DNA of 64,000 nucleotides from Pseudomonadota bacterium (GTDB lineage: Bacteria > Pseudomonadota > Alphaproteobacteria > Rhizobiales > Beijerinckiaceae), in the NCBI GenBank assembly GCA_021813805.1, contig JAKAJL010000004.1:1-64000 (forward strand), in the 5' to 3' direction. This document shows, piece after piece, positions 16,912 through 25,747 of this stretch (positions are counted from its first letter, which is position 1; every line of letters begins with the position of its first letter). The notes under the pieces were generated by a model. The model saw nothing but the letters and a program-made list of their open reading frames with translations, did not search any database and was not told the DNA's origin. Made by a program: the position numbers and the translations under genes.

Positions 16912-16956
16912 GATTTTCGCCGCTCGCTCTGGCGTGCGCCAACCGCTCGCGCGCAA
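16912..16956. repeat. Third copy of the short palindromic repeat seen in rbbA
   Basis: GCTCGCTCTGGCGTGCGCCA followed by ACCGCTCGCGCG, lying between the DUF2842 stop and the end of the convergent deacetylase gene. It matches the two units inside rbbA over about 35 bp, again centred on TGGCGyGCGCCA. This copy is intergenic. Confidence 0.65.
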
Positions 16957-16965
16957 GGGGGAGAC

Positions 16966-18015
16966 TCACCCCACATTGAGCCTGCGGCCGCCGTTCCATA
17001 GCGCGAAGGGCGCCCCCGACAGCAGGACGTCGAAATGGGCGGCGTCTTGCCACAGCCCGTTCACCGAAAGGCGCGGCAGGGCGAACGGATGGCCCGCATG
17101 TTCGGGGAAGATCATGCCGGGCCGGGTCGTCGTCGCGGTCGCGAAGCCGACTTCGGCGGCGAGCGCGAATTCGCGCGGTCCCGCCGATTCCGCATCGCCA
17201 TAAGGGTAGGCGAAATGGCGGATGGTCCGGCCGAAGCGCTTTTCGAGCTGGTCGCGGCTTTCCGCCATTTCCCGCCGCGCCGCTTCGACCGGCAGGCTGG
17301 CGAGGCGGGGGTGGGTGACGCTATGGGCGCCGACGGTCGCCAGATCGTGGTCGGCCAGTTCGCGCAATTCGTCCCAGCCGAGGCAGTTGTCCTCGACCAG
17401 CTTCCGGGCGTCGATTCCTGCCTTGGCGCCGAGCTGCGCCACCGCCGCGAGCAGGCGCTCGTCGCCGCCGCCGCGCAGCAGCCAATAGACGCGCTCGAAG
17501 GCCGCGCTTTTCTCGCCATCGTCGCGCGCCGGCAGAACGAGGCGGGCGCCGTCGAGATCGAGTTCGATGCGGTCGAGGCGCCTTATGGCCTCCTCAAGCT
17601 CCACCCACCAAAGCCGCGCGGCGCGGTCGGCCAGACCCGGGGCGATGTAAAACGTCGCCGGCGCGTCATGGCGCTCCAGGGTGGGCAAGGCATGATCCGG
17701 CAGGTCGCGAAAACCGTCGTCGAAGGTCAGGACCGCGAAAGGGCCGCCCTCGCCGGTCGCCAGCCGGAACATGGCCTCGTCGAGCGAGACGAGGGCGAGG
17801 CCGGTCTCGCGCAGGCGGGTGAGCACGGCGTCGAAAAAGTCCGGCGTGATTTCGAGCAGGGCGTTGGGCGCGAAGCCGGAATGCGGCGGCGGGCGCACAC
17901 GGTGGAAGGTGAGAATGACGCCGCGTCCGCGAAAAATTTCGCCCGCCAGGCGATGCAGGCCGGTGGCGCGGAACAGGCCGAAGCCGGCGGCAATTGCGTT
18001 CTTCTTCCAGTTCAT
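16966..18015 (-). CDS. Polysaccharide deacetylase family protein
   Basis: A 349-residue protein with NodB-homology motifs: motif 1 AVLTFDDGFRD, motif 2 HSVTHPRLASL, and a later RHFAYPYGD motif. ILTFHRVRPPP near the start is typical of the XdaC/CDA1-like group. Such enzymes remove acetyl groups from surface or capsular polysaccharides. It is divergent from the CelD-type acetyltransferase, a pairing that suggests an exopolysaccharide role (inference). The internal ATG (MNWKKN) is preferred because residues before it have no similarity. Confidence 0.78.
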   Translation of the reverse strand: MNWKKNAIAAGFGLFRATGLHRLAGEIFRGRGVILTFHRVRPPPHSGFAPNALLEITPDFFDAVLTRLRETGLALVSLDEAMFRLATGEGGPFAVLTFDDGFRDLPDHALPTLERHDAPATFYIAPGLADRAARLWWVELEEAIRRLDRIELDLDGARLVLPARDDGEKSAAFERVYWLLRGGGDERLLAAVAQLGAKAGIDARKLVEDNCLGWDELRELADHDLATVGAHSVTHPRLASLPVEAARREMAESRDQLEKRFGRTIRHFAYPYGDAESAGPREFALAAEVGFATATTTRPGMIFPEHAGHPFALPRLSVNGLWQDAAHFDVLLSGAPFALWNGGRRLNVG

Positions 18016-18118
18016 CGCGGTCGAGGCGCCAGGGGTTGAAAGGCCGGGCGGGAACATTAGCAAGCAAGCATTGACCTTTTATTGATAGGAGAAGGCGGCT
18101 CGCCCCAGGAAAGGCCCG

Positions 18119-19291
18119 ATGTCCGTCGCCGCGCCGCAAACCGTTTCACCCCCCGCGCCGCGCGCCGGCGTTTTGCCGCGGGCGCCGTTCGCGCGAGTCG
18201 AGGTGGTCAACGATCCGACTCAAGTCCTGGCGGCGTGGCGTGAATTGTCGCCGGAAACGCGCGGCTCGTTCTACCAGAGCGAGCGTTTCGTCATTTCCTG
18301 GTTCGCGATTTTCGGATCGCGCCGGAGGGCAAGACCGTTTTTCGTCGTCGCGCGCGACGCGTCGAATGCGCCGCTCGCCGTTTTGCCGCTCGCGTTGTTC
18401 CACTTCGGCCCGCTGCGCGTGGCGCAATTCCCCGGCGAAAAACATTCCAATTACAATCTCGGCCTGTTTCGCGCCGGCGCCGAGCTTTCAGCGCAGGATT
18501 TGAAGGTCTTGCTGCGCGCGGCGGCGCGCGCCGCGCCCGGCGGACCGCATCTTTATCGCTTGCGCAGTCTTCCCCTCGCCTGGCGCGGCGCGCCAAATCC
18601 TCTTGCGCGCCTCGATCATGGACCGGCCGCCAGTCGCGCCCGCGCCGCGGATTTGCCCGAAGACGGCGAAGCGTTTCTTGCGCGCCGGCTCTCCGCCGAC
18701 GCGCGGAAGAAATTGCGCAAGAAGGAAAGGCGTCTCGCGGCCTTGGGCGAATTGCGCTATTTCCGCGCCGCCGGGGCCAAGGAAAAGGCGAAAGTCCTAG
18801 ACGCCTTTTTCGCGCACAAGGCCGGCCGTCCGGAATTTCGCCTCGGCCGAGACGAAATCGGCGCCCTGCGGGCTTTTTACGGCGCGCTGGCGGAAGGAGA
18901 GGGCGGGGCCGAGCTTCACGTTCTGGCCGTGAGCGACCGGATCGTCGCGGTTCTGGGCGCGGGCGCCAACGGCGGGCGCCTGCAAGGCATGTTCATTTCC
19001 TACGATCCCGATCCGGAGATCGCCCGATCGAGCCCCGGCGAAATCCTGCTGACCCATGTCCTGCGCGACGCCTGCGCGCGGAACTTTACGGCCTTCGATC
19101 TCGGCGTCGGCGAGGCGCGCTACAAGGCGGATTTTTGCGACGAGGTCGAGGAACTGGCCGACGCGCTTTACGCGCCGACAGCTTTGGGGCGGCTGGCCCT
19201 GCCCATTTTCGCCCTGGCCGCCGCCGCCAAGCGGACGATCAAGGCCAATCCGAAATTGTTCGCCCTGGCCGGAAAAATCCGCCGGGGCTGA
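18119..19291 (+). CDS. CelD/BcsL-type GNAT acetyltransferase
   Basis: A 390-residue protein of the Acetyltransf_6/CelD group: an N-terminal GNAT-like half (SFYQSERFVISWF, PFFVVARDASNAPLAVLPL) and a C-terminal GNAT half ending in FTAFDLGVGEARYKADF, a motif typical of the family. Members act in cellulose or exopolysaccharide production. AGGAAAGG precedes the ATG. It is divergent from the deacetylase gene. Confidence 0.78.
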   Translation: MSVAAPQTVSPPAPRAGVLPRAPFARVEVVNDPTQVLAAWRELSPETRGSFYQSERFVISWFAIFGSRRRARPFFVVARDASNAPLAVLPLALFHFGPLRVAQFPGEKHSNYNLGLFRAGAELSAQDLKVLLRAAARAAPGGPHLYRLRSLPLAWRGAPNPLARLDHGPAASRARAADLPEDGEAFLARRLSADARKKLRKKERRLAALGELRYFRAAGAKEKAKVLDAFFAHKAGRPEFRLGRDEIGALRAFYGALAEGEGGAELHVLAVSDRIVAVLGAGANGGRLQGMFISYDPDPEIARSSPGEILLTHVLRDACARNFTAFDLGVGEARYKADFCDEVEELADALYAPTALGRLALPIFALAAAAKRTIKANPKLFALAGKIRRG

Positions 19292-19381
19292 AGACCGGCG
19301 CGGCCAGCGTGGCGGGAAAGTCCGGGAATGGACTATTGACCGGCGCGGGGAAGCCCTGTACTTCCCGATTCACCCTCAGGG

Positions 19382-19457
19382 GAGCGCGTAGCTCAGCCGG
19401 TAGAGCATTTGACTTTTAATCAAAGGGTCCTGGGTTCGAGTCCCAGCGCGCTCACCA
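19382..19457 (+). tRNA. tRNA-Lys (anticodon TTT)
   Basis: A complete 76-nt cloverleaf. The acceptor stem GAGCGCG pairs with CGCGCTC, followed by A and an encoded CCA. D arm GCTCAGCCGGTAGAGC; anticodon loop CTTTTAA with anticodon TTT; T arm with GGTTCGAGTCC. Encoded CCA is common in bacteria. About 190 bp beyond its 3' end shows no gene. Confidence 0.97.
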
Positions 19458-19646
19458 ATGAAAATCAATATCTTATATGAGCTTGTTCTTCGACGCCGGG
19501 GATTGGCGTCTCGCAGGATTCGTGACCGCGGGCGGTAGGCGACACGTTGTTGGCTTTTGGTCAGGCGCTCGTTTGGCCGAAAGCCTCGAACAAGGCCGTC
19601 TCGGACGCCATGGCCGACAGCTGTGGCGCAGCTTGCGCAAAACGGC

Positions 19647-22600
19647 TCAACTTCCGGCCGTGGAGCGCGAGACATTCGCCAATTCGCCGAGATCCGGTTC
19701 GCCACATTTCGCCAAAATCGCCCGGCGCACCTTGTCCCGCATCTCGACCACGGCGGCGAAGCCGGTTCCGGTCGGTTCGATGGCGTCTCCGATTTCGGCG
19801 CTGACCGGCGACCATCGCGGGAACCATTGCCCGCCGCGCAGCATTGACCGCGTTCCGCGCAGCGCGCCGGGCAATATGGGCACACGCGCCTCGGTCGCCG
19901 CCTGGAACGCGCCGAGATAGAACTCGGAAAGCGCCGCCCTCCGCGTGAATGTTCCCTCCGGGAAAAAGACGATGACGCGTCCGTCCCGGGCGGCGGCCGC
20001 CAGAGCATTCGCGCCGGCGACGCTCTCGCCGCCCTCATGTCGGGCAACGAACAGGGCGCCCAGGCGACGCGTGAACGGGCCCGCGAAAGCTTGCCGCGCC
20101 AACTCCTTTTTGGCGACGAAAGCGGGCGTCCCGGGCAGGATGGCCGCGAGAACGACCACATCCATATAACTCGCATGATTGAAGGCGAGCATCGCATTCG
20201 ACCGAGGAATGCGCTCAAGCCCGGCGACGGCGACCGGCACGTTCAGCGCCCGCAAGGCGCAGCGCGCGATCGAACGCGCCGCTCGCCACCGCCATTCGAG
20301 ACGCGGCAGCGCCATGACGGCGAACCACGCGAGGACATAGGCGGCTGCGACGACGATCCACCACCACAACGCATATGCCGTTTCGCCGAGAATTTTCATG
20401 AGCTTCCGCGCCCCGGGACCGAAGCTTGCGACGAAAAGGCGCAGGAATTGTCGCCAGACGCCTGGCGGGCGCGCGCCAATCCCCTGCGCCAGGAAGAGCG
20501 CTTTTGCCGCGCTTCGCCGGATTTTGCCGCTCGATGTTTTGGGAATCGTGTGCGGCGGCGCCAGTATGATTTCTTCGGCCGGAGAGCCGACGACGGCGGC
20601 GGCGGCTTCCTGGACGCGCGCTTCCAGCGCCGCGCGCGCGGCTGGCGCGGCGGCGCGCGTCTCCGCCACAACCACGACCCGTTCCGTGCCCGAATGAGCG
20701 TCCGTCAAGCCAAAGGCCGCGACGCAGCCTTTGCGAATTCCGGGGACGGCCGCCACGGCTTCCTCGATTTCCTGCGGGAAGATATGACGGCCCGCGCGGA
20801 TGATGATGTCCTTCACGCGGCCGGTTATGAAAATGTCGCCGCCGGCGACGTAGCCGCAATCCCCCGTATCGAGCCAACCGCCCCGAAAAAGTTCCCGTGT
20901 CTTCGGCTCGTTGCGAAAATAGCCGGAAGTCGCGGACGGCCCGCGGAACTCGATCCGTCCTTCGCGCCTTTCGCCAAGCTCGAGGCCGAGATCGTCAACC
21001 ACGCGAATTTCGTGGTCCGGCAGCGGCCGGCCGCAAGCGACGATCTCGAGAGGATGCGGATCTCCCGGCTTGCAGGGCTCGGCGACGCCGTGACGGCCCA
21101 GAGACTGGCGGTCCACGCGATCGATGATCGGCTCGCGGCCGGGAGGGGGGAACGCTAGGCCCACGGCGTTTTCGGCCAGCCCATACACCGGAGCCATGGC
21201 GTTTGCGCGAAATCCGAATGGCGAGAACTTCTCGACAAAGCGGCGCACCGTCCTGGCGCCGACCGGCTCGGCGCCATTGGCGACCATGCGCAAGGAGCTG
21301 AGATCGAGCCCGCGCAATGCGGACGCGTCGATCTTGTCGAGGCAGAGCTCAAAACCGAAATTCGGCGCCGCCGACAAAGTGGCGCGATAGCGATGGATCG
21401 CCCACAGCCAGCACTCGGGCCGCGCCAGAAAACTCGTGGGCGGCAAGACATAAAGCGGCGCGGCGAAATAGAGGCAGCCAAGCCACGCGCCGATCAATCC
21501 CATGTCGTGATAAAGCGGCAGCCAGCTCACAAAAATATCGGCTGAACTCGCCTCCATCGCGCGGCCCATGGCCCGTATGTTGGCGAGCAGATTGGCGTGG
21601 CTCAGCACGACCCCCTTGGGGTCTCCCGTGCTCCCCGACGTATATTGGAGGAAAGCCGTCGACGCCGGGTCGCCAACCGCCGGCAGCGGGAGGTCGGCGA
21701 CGGTCGCGGTCAGGCTCGAGAAGCTTTCAATCGACACCAGGTCTTCGACCAGAGATCGCAGCAGAACGCCCAAATTCAACGCCGGTGGCACAGTCACCAG
21801 AATACAGGCTCCGGCGTTGCGCAAAATTTGAGCCTGCCGCCGCAAGTGATCTTCAAACTGCGAAGGCCGCGCCGGCGGGTAGATCGGGACCGGAACTGCT
21901 CCCGCGTAAAGAATGCCAAAAAAAACTTTGAAAAAGTCCAGGCTCGTGGGCAGCATCACGCCAATGCGGTCGCCGGGCGCCACATCGCGCGCGACGAGGC
22001 CACAGGCCACTTTTCTTGCCGCCGCGGCCAGTTCGCCATAGGTCAGGGCGCCGAGCGGCGTTGCGTCGTCCTGCAGCAGGGTGAGGTGTAGCCGGTCCGG
22101 GTGACGCCGCACATGCCAGTCGAGAACTTCGACCAGCGTCGTCGCCTCTTCGGCCGCCGAAACCTCCGGCAAAGGCGGAAGCGCGGAACGAGCGAGCCAG
22201 TCGGCGCCCAGCGGCTGCCCTTTGCGCGCCTCGCCAAGCGCCTTCAGAAGATCGCCGATGGTTTCGGCTTCGGCGACGGCGGCGGCCGGCATGTGAAGCC
22301 GGAAGGCGCGTTCGATGCGCAAGACCAGTTCGGTCCGGCCAAGGCTGTCAATGCCGAGGTCCTCGGCCAGGCGGGTCGAGAGCGCAGGGACGACGAGTCT
22401 CGCGCGCAGGGGATGAAGCTCACGGACGAACTCGTGGATGACCGCGACAAGCGCGCGTTCGGACGCCCGATCGTCCGTCGCAACTTCTGGAACATTGTTG
22501 GCGGCGCCTTGGTTCACGTTTTGATTGTAGCGCGGGAGTGAAAAATTTCGATGAAATTTAGCTTGCCTCGCGCTGTCCGCTCCGCCGCGAAATCCCGCCT

Positions 22601-22664
22601 CAACGCAGCCGGCTTTTGGGGCCACGGCGATCGGTTGGGCGAGCGCGGCGACGACGAATTTCAT
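19647..22664 (-). CDS. ACP - fatty acyl-AMP ligase - PlsC acyltransferase fusion
   Basis: A 1,005-residue fusion. Residues about 65-145 form an acyl carrier domain with the phosphopantetheine site LGIDSLGRTEL. Residues about 150-730 form an ANL adenylating domain of fatty acyl-AMP ligase type (YTSGSTGDPKGVVLSH, WLPLYHDMGLIG, GWLDTGDCGYV, PKTSSGKIRR). The C-terminal part has membrane helices (WWIVVAAAYVLAWFAVMAL) and a PlsC domain (FNHASYMD and FFPEGTFTR). The expected role is to activate a fatty acid, load it on the internal ACP and transfer it to a glycerophosphate-type acceptor. The start is uncertain: the first ~50 residues look non-conserved, and a GTG at 22517 is an alternative. Confidence 0.8.
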   Translation of the reverse strand: MKFVVAALAQPIAVAPKAGCVEAGFRGGADSARQAKFHRNFSLPRYNQNVNQGAANNVPEVATDDRASERALVAVIHEFVRELHPLRARLVVPALSTRLAEDLGIDSLGRTELVLRIERAFRLHMPAAAVAEAETIGDLLKALGEARKGQPLGADWLARSALPPLPEVSAAEEATTLVEVLDWHVRRHPDRLHLTLLQDDATPLGALTYGELAAAARKVACGLVARDVAPGDRIGVMLPTSLDFFKVFFGILYAGAVPVPIYPPARPSQFEDHLRRQAQILRNAGACILVTVPPALNLGVLLRSLVEDLVSIESFSSLTATVADLPLPAVGDPASTAFLQYTSGSTGDPKGVVLSHANLLANIRAMGRAMEASSADIFVSWLPLYHDMGLIGAWLGCLYFAAPLYVLPPTSFLARPECWLWAIHRYRATLSAAPNFGFELCLDKIDASALRGLDLSSLRMVANGAEPVGARTVRRFVEKFSPFGFRANAMAPVYGLAENAVGLAFPPPGREPIIDRVDRQSLGRHGVAEPCKPGDPHPLEIVACGRPLPDHEIRVVDDLGLELGERREGRIEFRGPSATSGYFRNEPKTRELFRGGWLDTGDCGYVAGGDIFITGRVKDIIIRAGRHIFPQEIEEAVAAVPGIRKGCVAAFGLTDAHSGTERVVVVAETRAAAPAARAALEARVQEAAAAVVGSPAEEIILAPPHTIPKTSSGKIRRSAAKALFLAQGIGARPPGVWRQFLRLFVASFGPGARKLMKILGETAYALWWWIVVAAAYVLAWFAVMALPRLEWRWRAARSIARCALRALNVPVAVAGLERIPRSNAMLAFNHASYMDVVVLAAILPGTPAFVAKKELARQAFAGPFTRRLGALFVARHEGGESVAGANALAAAARDGRVIVFFPEGTFTRRAALSEFYLGAFQAATEARVPILPGALRGTRSMLRGGQWFPRWSPVSAEIGDAIEPTGTGFAAVVEMRDKVRRAILAKCGEPDLGELANVSRSTAGS

Positions 22665-23015
22665 TGTGGCTCACGCGTGAAGAATCTGGCCCATAGCGCA
22701 TCCTTCCATTCCAGCGAAAATTTTGCGCCATCCAAGCCTCGGATCAAACACATAGCGCGCGTTGGCGTGAAGCTGAACGCGGCGCGGATTAATCGACGCC
22801 ATGCGGGAAAATCCGTCCGCCGTGCTATCATTCGTCCGCGACAACCGATGCGAGGGCGCGGCATGAATCGATTTCACGCAATGGCCGCGACGGGCCGCTC
22901 CGCGCTTTTCTTCCGAGAATGCGCGGGCGAAAGGCCTCGAATCGCAAACAGCGGACAGGCAGGCCGGCGCGGTTTGATTGCCCGCCAATGGGCGCGACCG
23001 GATCGCTGAAGCCGC
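22665..23015. other. Intergenic region without a recognisable gene
   Basis: About 350 bp between the divergent ACP-FAAL-PlsC and folA genes. Short frames exist on both strands but none resembles a known protein. It presumably holds both promoters. thyA, often next to folA, is absent. Confidence 0.5.
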
Positions 23016-23570
23016 ATGGACAAGCCGCCGCCTCCCGCCAAAGCCGCGCCGCCCATTTCGCTGGTCGTCGTGGCGGCTATCGCGCGCAACGGGGCGCTGG
23101 GTCGCGATAATGCGCTGCCCTGGCGCGCGCCGGGCGATCTCAGGCGATTCCGCGGCATCACCTGGGGACGGCCGCTCATCATGGGGCGGAAGACTTTTCA
23201 ATCCATCGGCGGGCCTTTGCCGGGACGCGAGACGATTGTACTGACCCGCAACCGGCGTTTTTTCGCGGACGCCAGGCCGGAGCATGTTCATGTCGCGGAG
23301 AATTTCGACGCGGCTCTTGCTCTGGCGGCCGATCTCGCCCGCGCGATGGGCGCGACGGAGGCCATTCTGGCCGGGGGCGCCGAAATCTATCGTCTCGGCC
23401 TGCCGGGCGCCCGAAAGCTGCGCCTCACTTTGGTCGATTGCGCGCCAGAGGCCGACGCCTTTTTTCCCGAAATCGATTGGAGCGAATGGCTGGAAACCCG
23501 CCGTGAGCGCGCGCCGCGTGGCGCGGAGGACGAATTCGCCCTGGAATTCATCGATTACCAGCGGATTTGA
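23016..23570 (+). CDS. folA: Dihydrofolate reductase
   Basis: A 184-residue DHFR reducing dihydrofolate to tetrahydrofolate with NADPH. Motifs: ISLVVVAAIARNGALGRDNA, LPWRAPGDLRRFR (catalytic acidic position in the D of PGDL), PLIMGRKTFQSIGGPLPGR, and AILAGGAEIYRLGLP. It has a short Pro/Lys-rich N-terminal extension. It lies 83 bp before hflK and may share its transcript. Confidence 0.92.
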   Translation: MDKPPPPAKAAPPISLVVVAAIARNGALGRDNALPWRAPGDLRRFRGITWGRPLIMGRKTFQSIGGPLPGRETIVLTRNRRFFADARPEHVHVAENFDAALALAADLARAMGATEAILAGGAEIYRLGLPGARKLRLTLVDCAPEADAFFPEIDWSEWLETRRERAPRGAEDEFALEFIDYQRI

Positions 23571-23653
23571 TCGCGGATTGTGCGCCACGGAAGCGCATTC
23601 TATATAGGTTCGGTCGGCGCGGAAGGCGCGACGGCCGAAATTTCGAGGAGCCG

Positions 23654-24853
23654 ATGCCCTGGAGCAAACCGGGCGGCGACGAGCCGCCGAAGCCGGAAGG
23701 TGAGAAGCCTTCCGATGGCAAGCGCGACGTCGGGCGCGGTCCGTGGGGCGCCTCGGGACAGGGGGGCTCGAACAGCGGCAATCCCTGGGGCGGGTCCGGC
23801 GGCGGTCCCTTCGGCGGCGGCAACTTTGGCGGAGGCTCGCGCGGTCCCGATCTCGAAGCTCTGGCGCGGAAGGCGCAGGAAAAGCTGCGCAACCTCACTT
23901 CGGGCGATTTTTCCCCGCGCGTCCTGCTGCTGATCGGAGCGGCGGTCGGCGCGCTTTGGCTCTCCAGTGGTTTTTACACCATCGATCCCAACCAGATCGG
24001 CCTCAATCTCGTGTTCGGCCGCTATGTCGGCAAGACCCTGCCGGGCCTGAACTACAACTGGCCGGAGCCGATCGGCCAGGTGCTCAAGCTCAATGTCACC
24101 GATCGCAATTCGATCGACATCGGCTCAGTCGGCCGCGCCGACCAGCCCGGCGCGGTCGAGGTTCCCGAAGAAAGCCTGATGCTGACCGGCGACGAGAATA
24201 TCGTCGATCTGAAATTCCGCGTGATCTGGCAGATCGACCCCGCCCATCCCGAATATTTCGCCTTCAACATCAAGAACCAGGCCGAGACGATCAAGGCGGT
24301 CGCCGAAAGCGTGATGCGCGACATCGTCGGCCGCACCCAGATCCAGCCTCTGCTGACCGTGGCGCGCAAGGTGATCGAGCCCCAGGCGCAGGAGGCGACG
24401 CAGAAGGTGCTGGACTCCTATGGCGCCGGCGTCGAAATCCTCCAGGTGCAGCTGCTTTCGGTCGATCCGCCGCCGACCGTCATCGCCGCCTTCCGCGACG
24501 TGACCGCCGCCCAGCAGGATCGCAGCCGCTTCGTCAACGAGGCGCAGGGCGAGGCCAATTCCATCGTGCCGAACGCGCGCGGCGAGGCCGCCCGCATCCT
24601 CAACGCCGCCGAGGCCTATCGCGCCCAGACGGTCGCCGAGGCGCGCGGCCAGGCGGCGCGCTATTCCAAGGTGTTCGGCGAATATCAGAAGGCGCCGGAC
24701 GTGACGCGCGAGCGGCTCTATCTCGAAACCATGGAGCGGGTGCTCGGCGCCGGCGACAAAATCATCCTCGACCGCAATTCGGCGGCGACGCCGCTCCTGC
24801 CGCTGGCGCCGCTCGATGCGGGAAGCAAATCCGCGCCGGGAGGCAATCCATGA
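23654..24853 (+). CDS. hflK: HflK, subunit of the HflKC membrane complex
   Basis: A 399-residue protein: a Gly/Pro/Ser-rich cytoplasmic N-terminus (about residues 1-75), one membrane helix (VLLLIGAAVGALWLSSGFY), then a SPFH/prohibitin domain (PNQIGLNLVFGRYVGKTLPG) and a long helical tail (GEANSIVPNARGEAARILNA). HflK and HflC form a large cage on the membrane that encloses FtsH and tunes its proteolysis. The start ATG has GAGGAG upstream. The stop overlaps hflC (ATGA). Confidence 0.93.
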   Translation: MPWSKPGGDEPPKPEGEKPSDGKRDVGRGPWGASGQGGSNSGNPWGGSGGGPFGGGNFGGGSRGPDLEALARKAQEKLRNLTSGDFSPRVLLLIGAAVGALWLSSGFYTIDPNQIGLNLVFGRYVGKTLPGLNYNWPEPIGQVLKLNVTDRNSIDIGSVGRADQPGAVEVPEESLMLTGDENIVDLKFRVIWQIDPAHPEYFAFNIKNQAETIKAVAESVMRDIVGRTQIQPLLTVARKVIEPQAQEATQKVLDSYGAGVEILQVQLLSVDPPPTVIAAFRDVTAAQQDRSRFVNEAQGEANSIVPNARGEAARILNAAEAYRAQTVAEARGQAARYSKVFGEYQKAPDVTRERLYLETMERVLGAGDKIILDRNSAATPLLPLAPLDAGSKSAPGGNP

Positions 24854-25740
24854 AGTCTCCCAGGCTGATCGCGCTCCTCGCCGGCGCCGCTTTCCTGCTG
24901 CTGCTGGCGCTTTCCTCCGCCTTCGAGGTGAACCAGATCGAACAGGCGCTGCTGCTGCGCTTCGGCGCGCCGGCGCCGGGGCGTGGGCTGATCACCGAGC
25001 CGGGGCTGCATTTCAAATGGCCGCTGATCGAATCCGTCGTTTACATCGACAAACGCATTCTCGATCTCGAATCGCCCAAACAGGAGATTCTCGCCTCCGA
25101 CAACCAGCGGCTCGAAGTTGACGCCTTCGTGCGTTACCGAATTGCCGACGCGCTGAAATTCTACCAGACGGTGGGGAGCGTTTCGCGCGCCGACAATCAG
25201 CTCGCCTCGGTGCTCAATTCCGCCTTGCGCCGGGTTCTCGGCGACGCCACCCAAACCCAGATCGTGCGCGAGGAGCGCAACGCGCTGACCGCGAAGATCC
25301 GTGACGCGGTCAACGCCGAAGCCGGACGCTTCGGAATCTCGGTCGTGGACGCGCGCATCCGCCGCGTCGATTTACCGCGGCAGATCTCCGAAAAGGTGTT
25401 CGAACGCATGCGCACCGAGCGCGCGCGCGAGGCCAAGGAATATCGCGCGCTCGGCCAACAGGAGGCGCAGCAGATTCGCGCCGCCGCGCAGCGCGATGCG
25501 ACCGTGATCGTCGCCGACGCCCAGCAGAAGGGCGATTCGATGCGCGGCGACGGCGAGGCGGAGCGCGCGCGCGTCTTTGCCGAGGCTTTTGGCAAGGATC
25601 AGGATTTCTTTGCCTTCTACCGCTCGATGCAGGCTTATGACACGTCGCTGAAGGACAAGAACGCGCGCTTCGTGATTTCGCCGCGTTCCGATTTCTTCCG
25701 CTTTTTCGACAATCCCTCGGGCAAGCCGGCCACGCCGTGA
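24850..25740 (+). CDS. hflC: HflC, subunit of the HflKC membrane complex
   Basis: A 296-residue partner of HflK: N-terminal membrane helix (LIALLAGAAFLLLLALSSAF), SPFH domain (VNQIEQALLLRFGAP, EPGLHFKWPLIESVVYID), helical region (TERAREAKEYRALGQQEAQ), and a C-terminal segment (FYRSMQAYDTSLKDKNARFV) typical of HflC. Its translation is coupled to hflK by a 4-bp overlap, and the Deg-type protease gene follows 7 bp later, a common alphaproteobacterial arrangement for membrane-protein quality control. Confidence 0.93.
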   Translation: MKSPRLIALLAGAAFLLLLALSSAFEVNQIEQALLLRFGAPAPGRGLITEPGLHFKWPLIESVVYIDKRILDLESPKQEILASDNQRLEVDAFVRYRIADALKFYQTVGSVSRADNQLASVLNSALRRVLGDATQTQIVREERNALTAKIRDAVNAEAGRFGISVVDARIRRVDLPRQISEKVFERMRTERAREAKEYRALGQQEAQQIRAAAQRDATVIVADAQQKGDSMRGDGEAERARVFAEAFGKDQDFFAFYRSMQAYDTSLKDKNARFVISPRSDFFRFFDNPSGKPATP

Positions 25741-25747
25741 CGCGCCG

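Noticed and set aside
16966-18015. HpnK assignment for the deacetylase near hpnJ
   Set aside because: The protein has NodB-type motifs (TFDDGFRD, HSVTHP), whereas HpnK belongs to the YdjC-like deacetylases.
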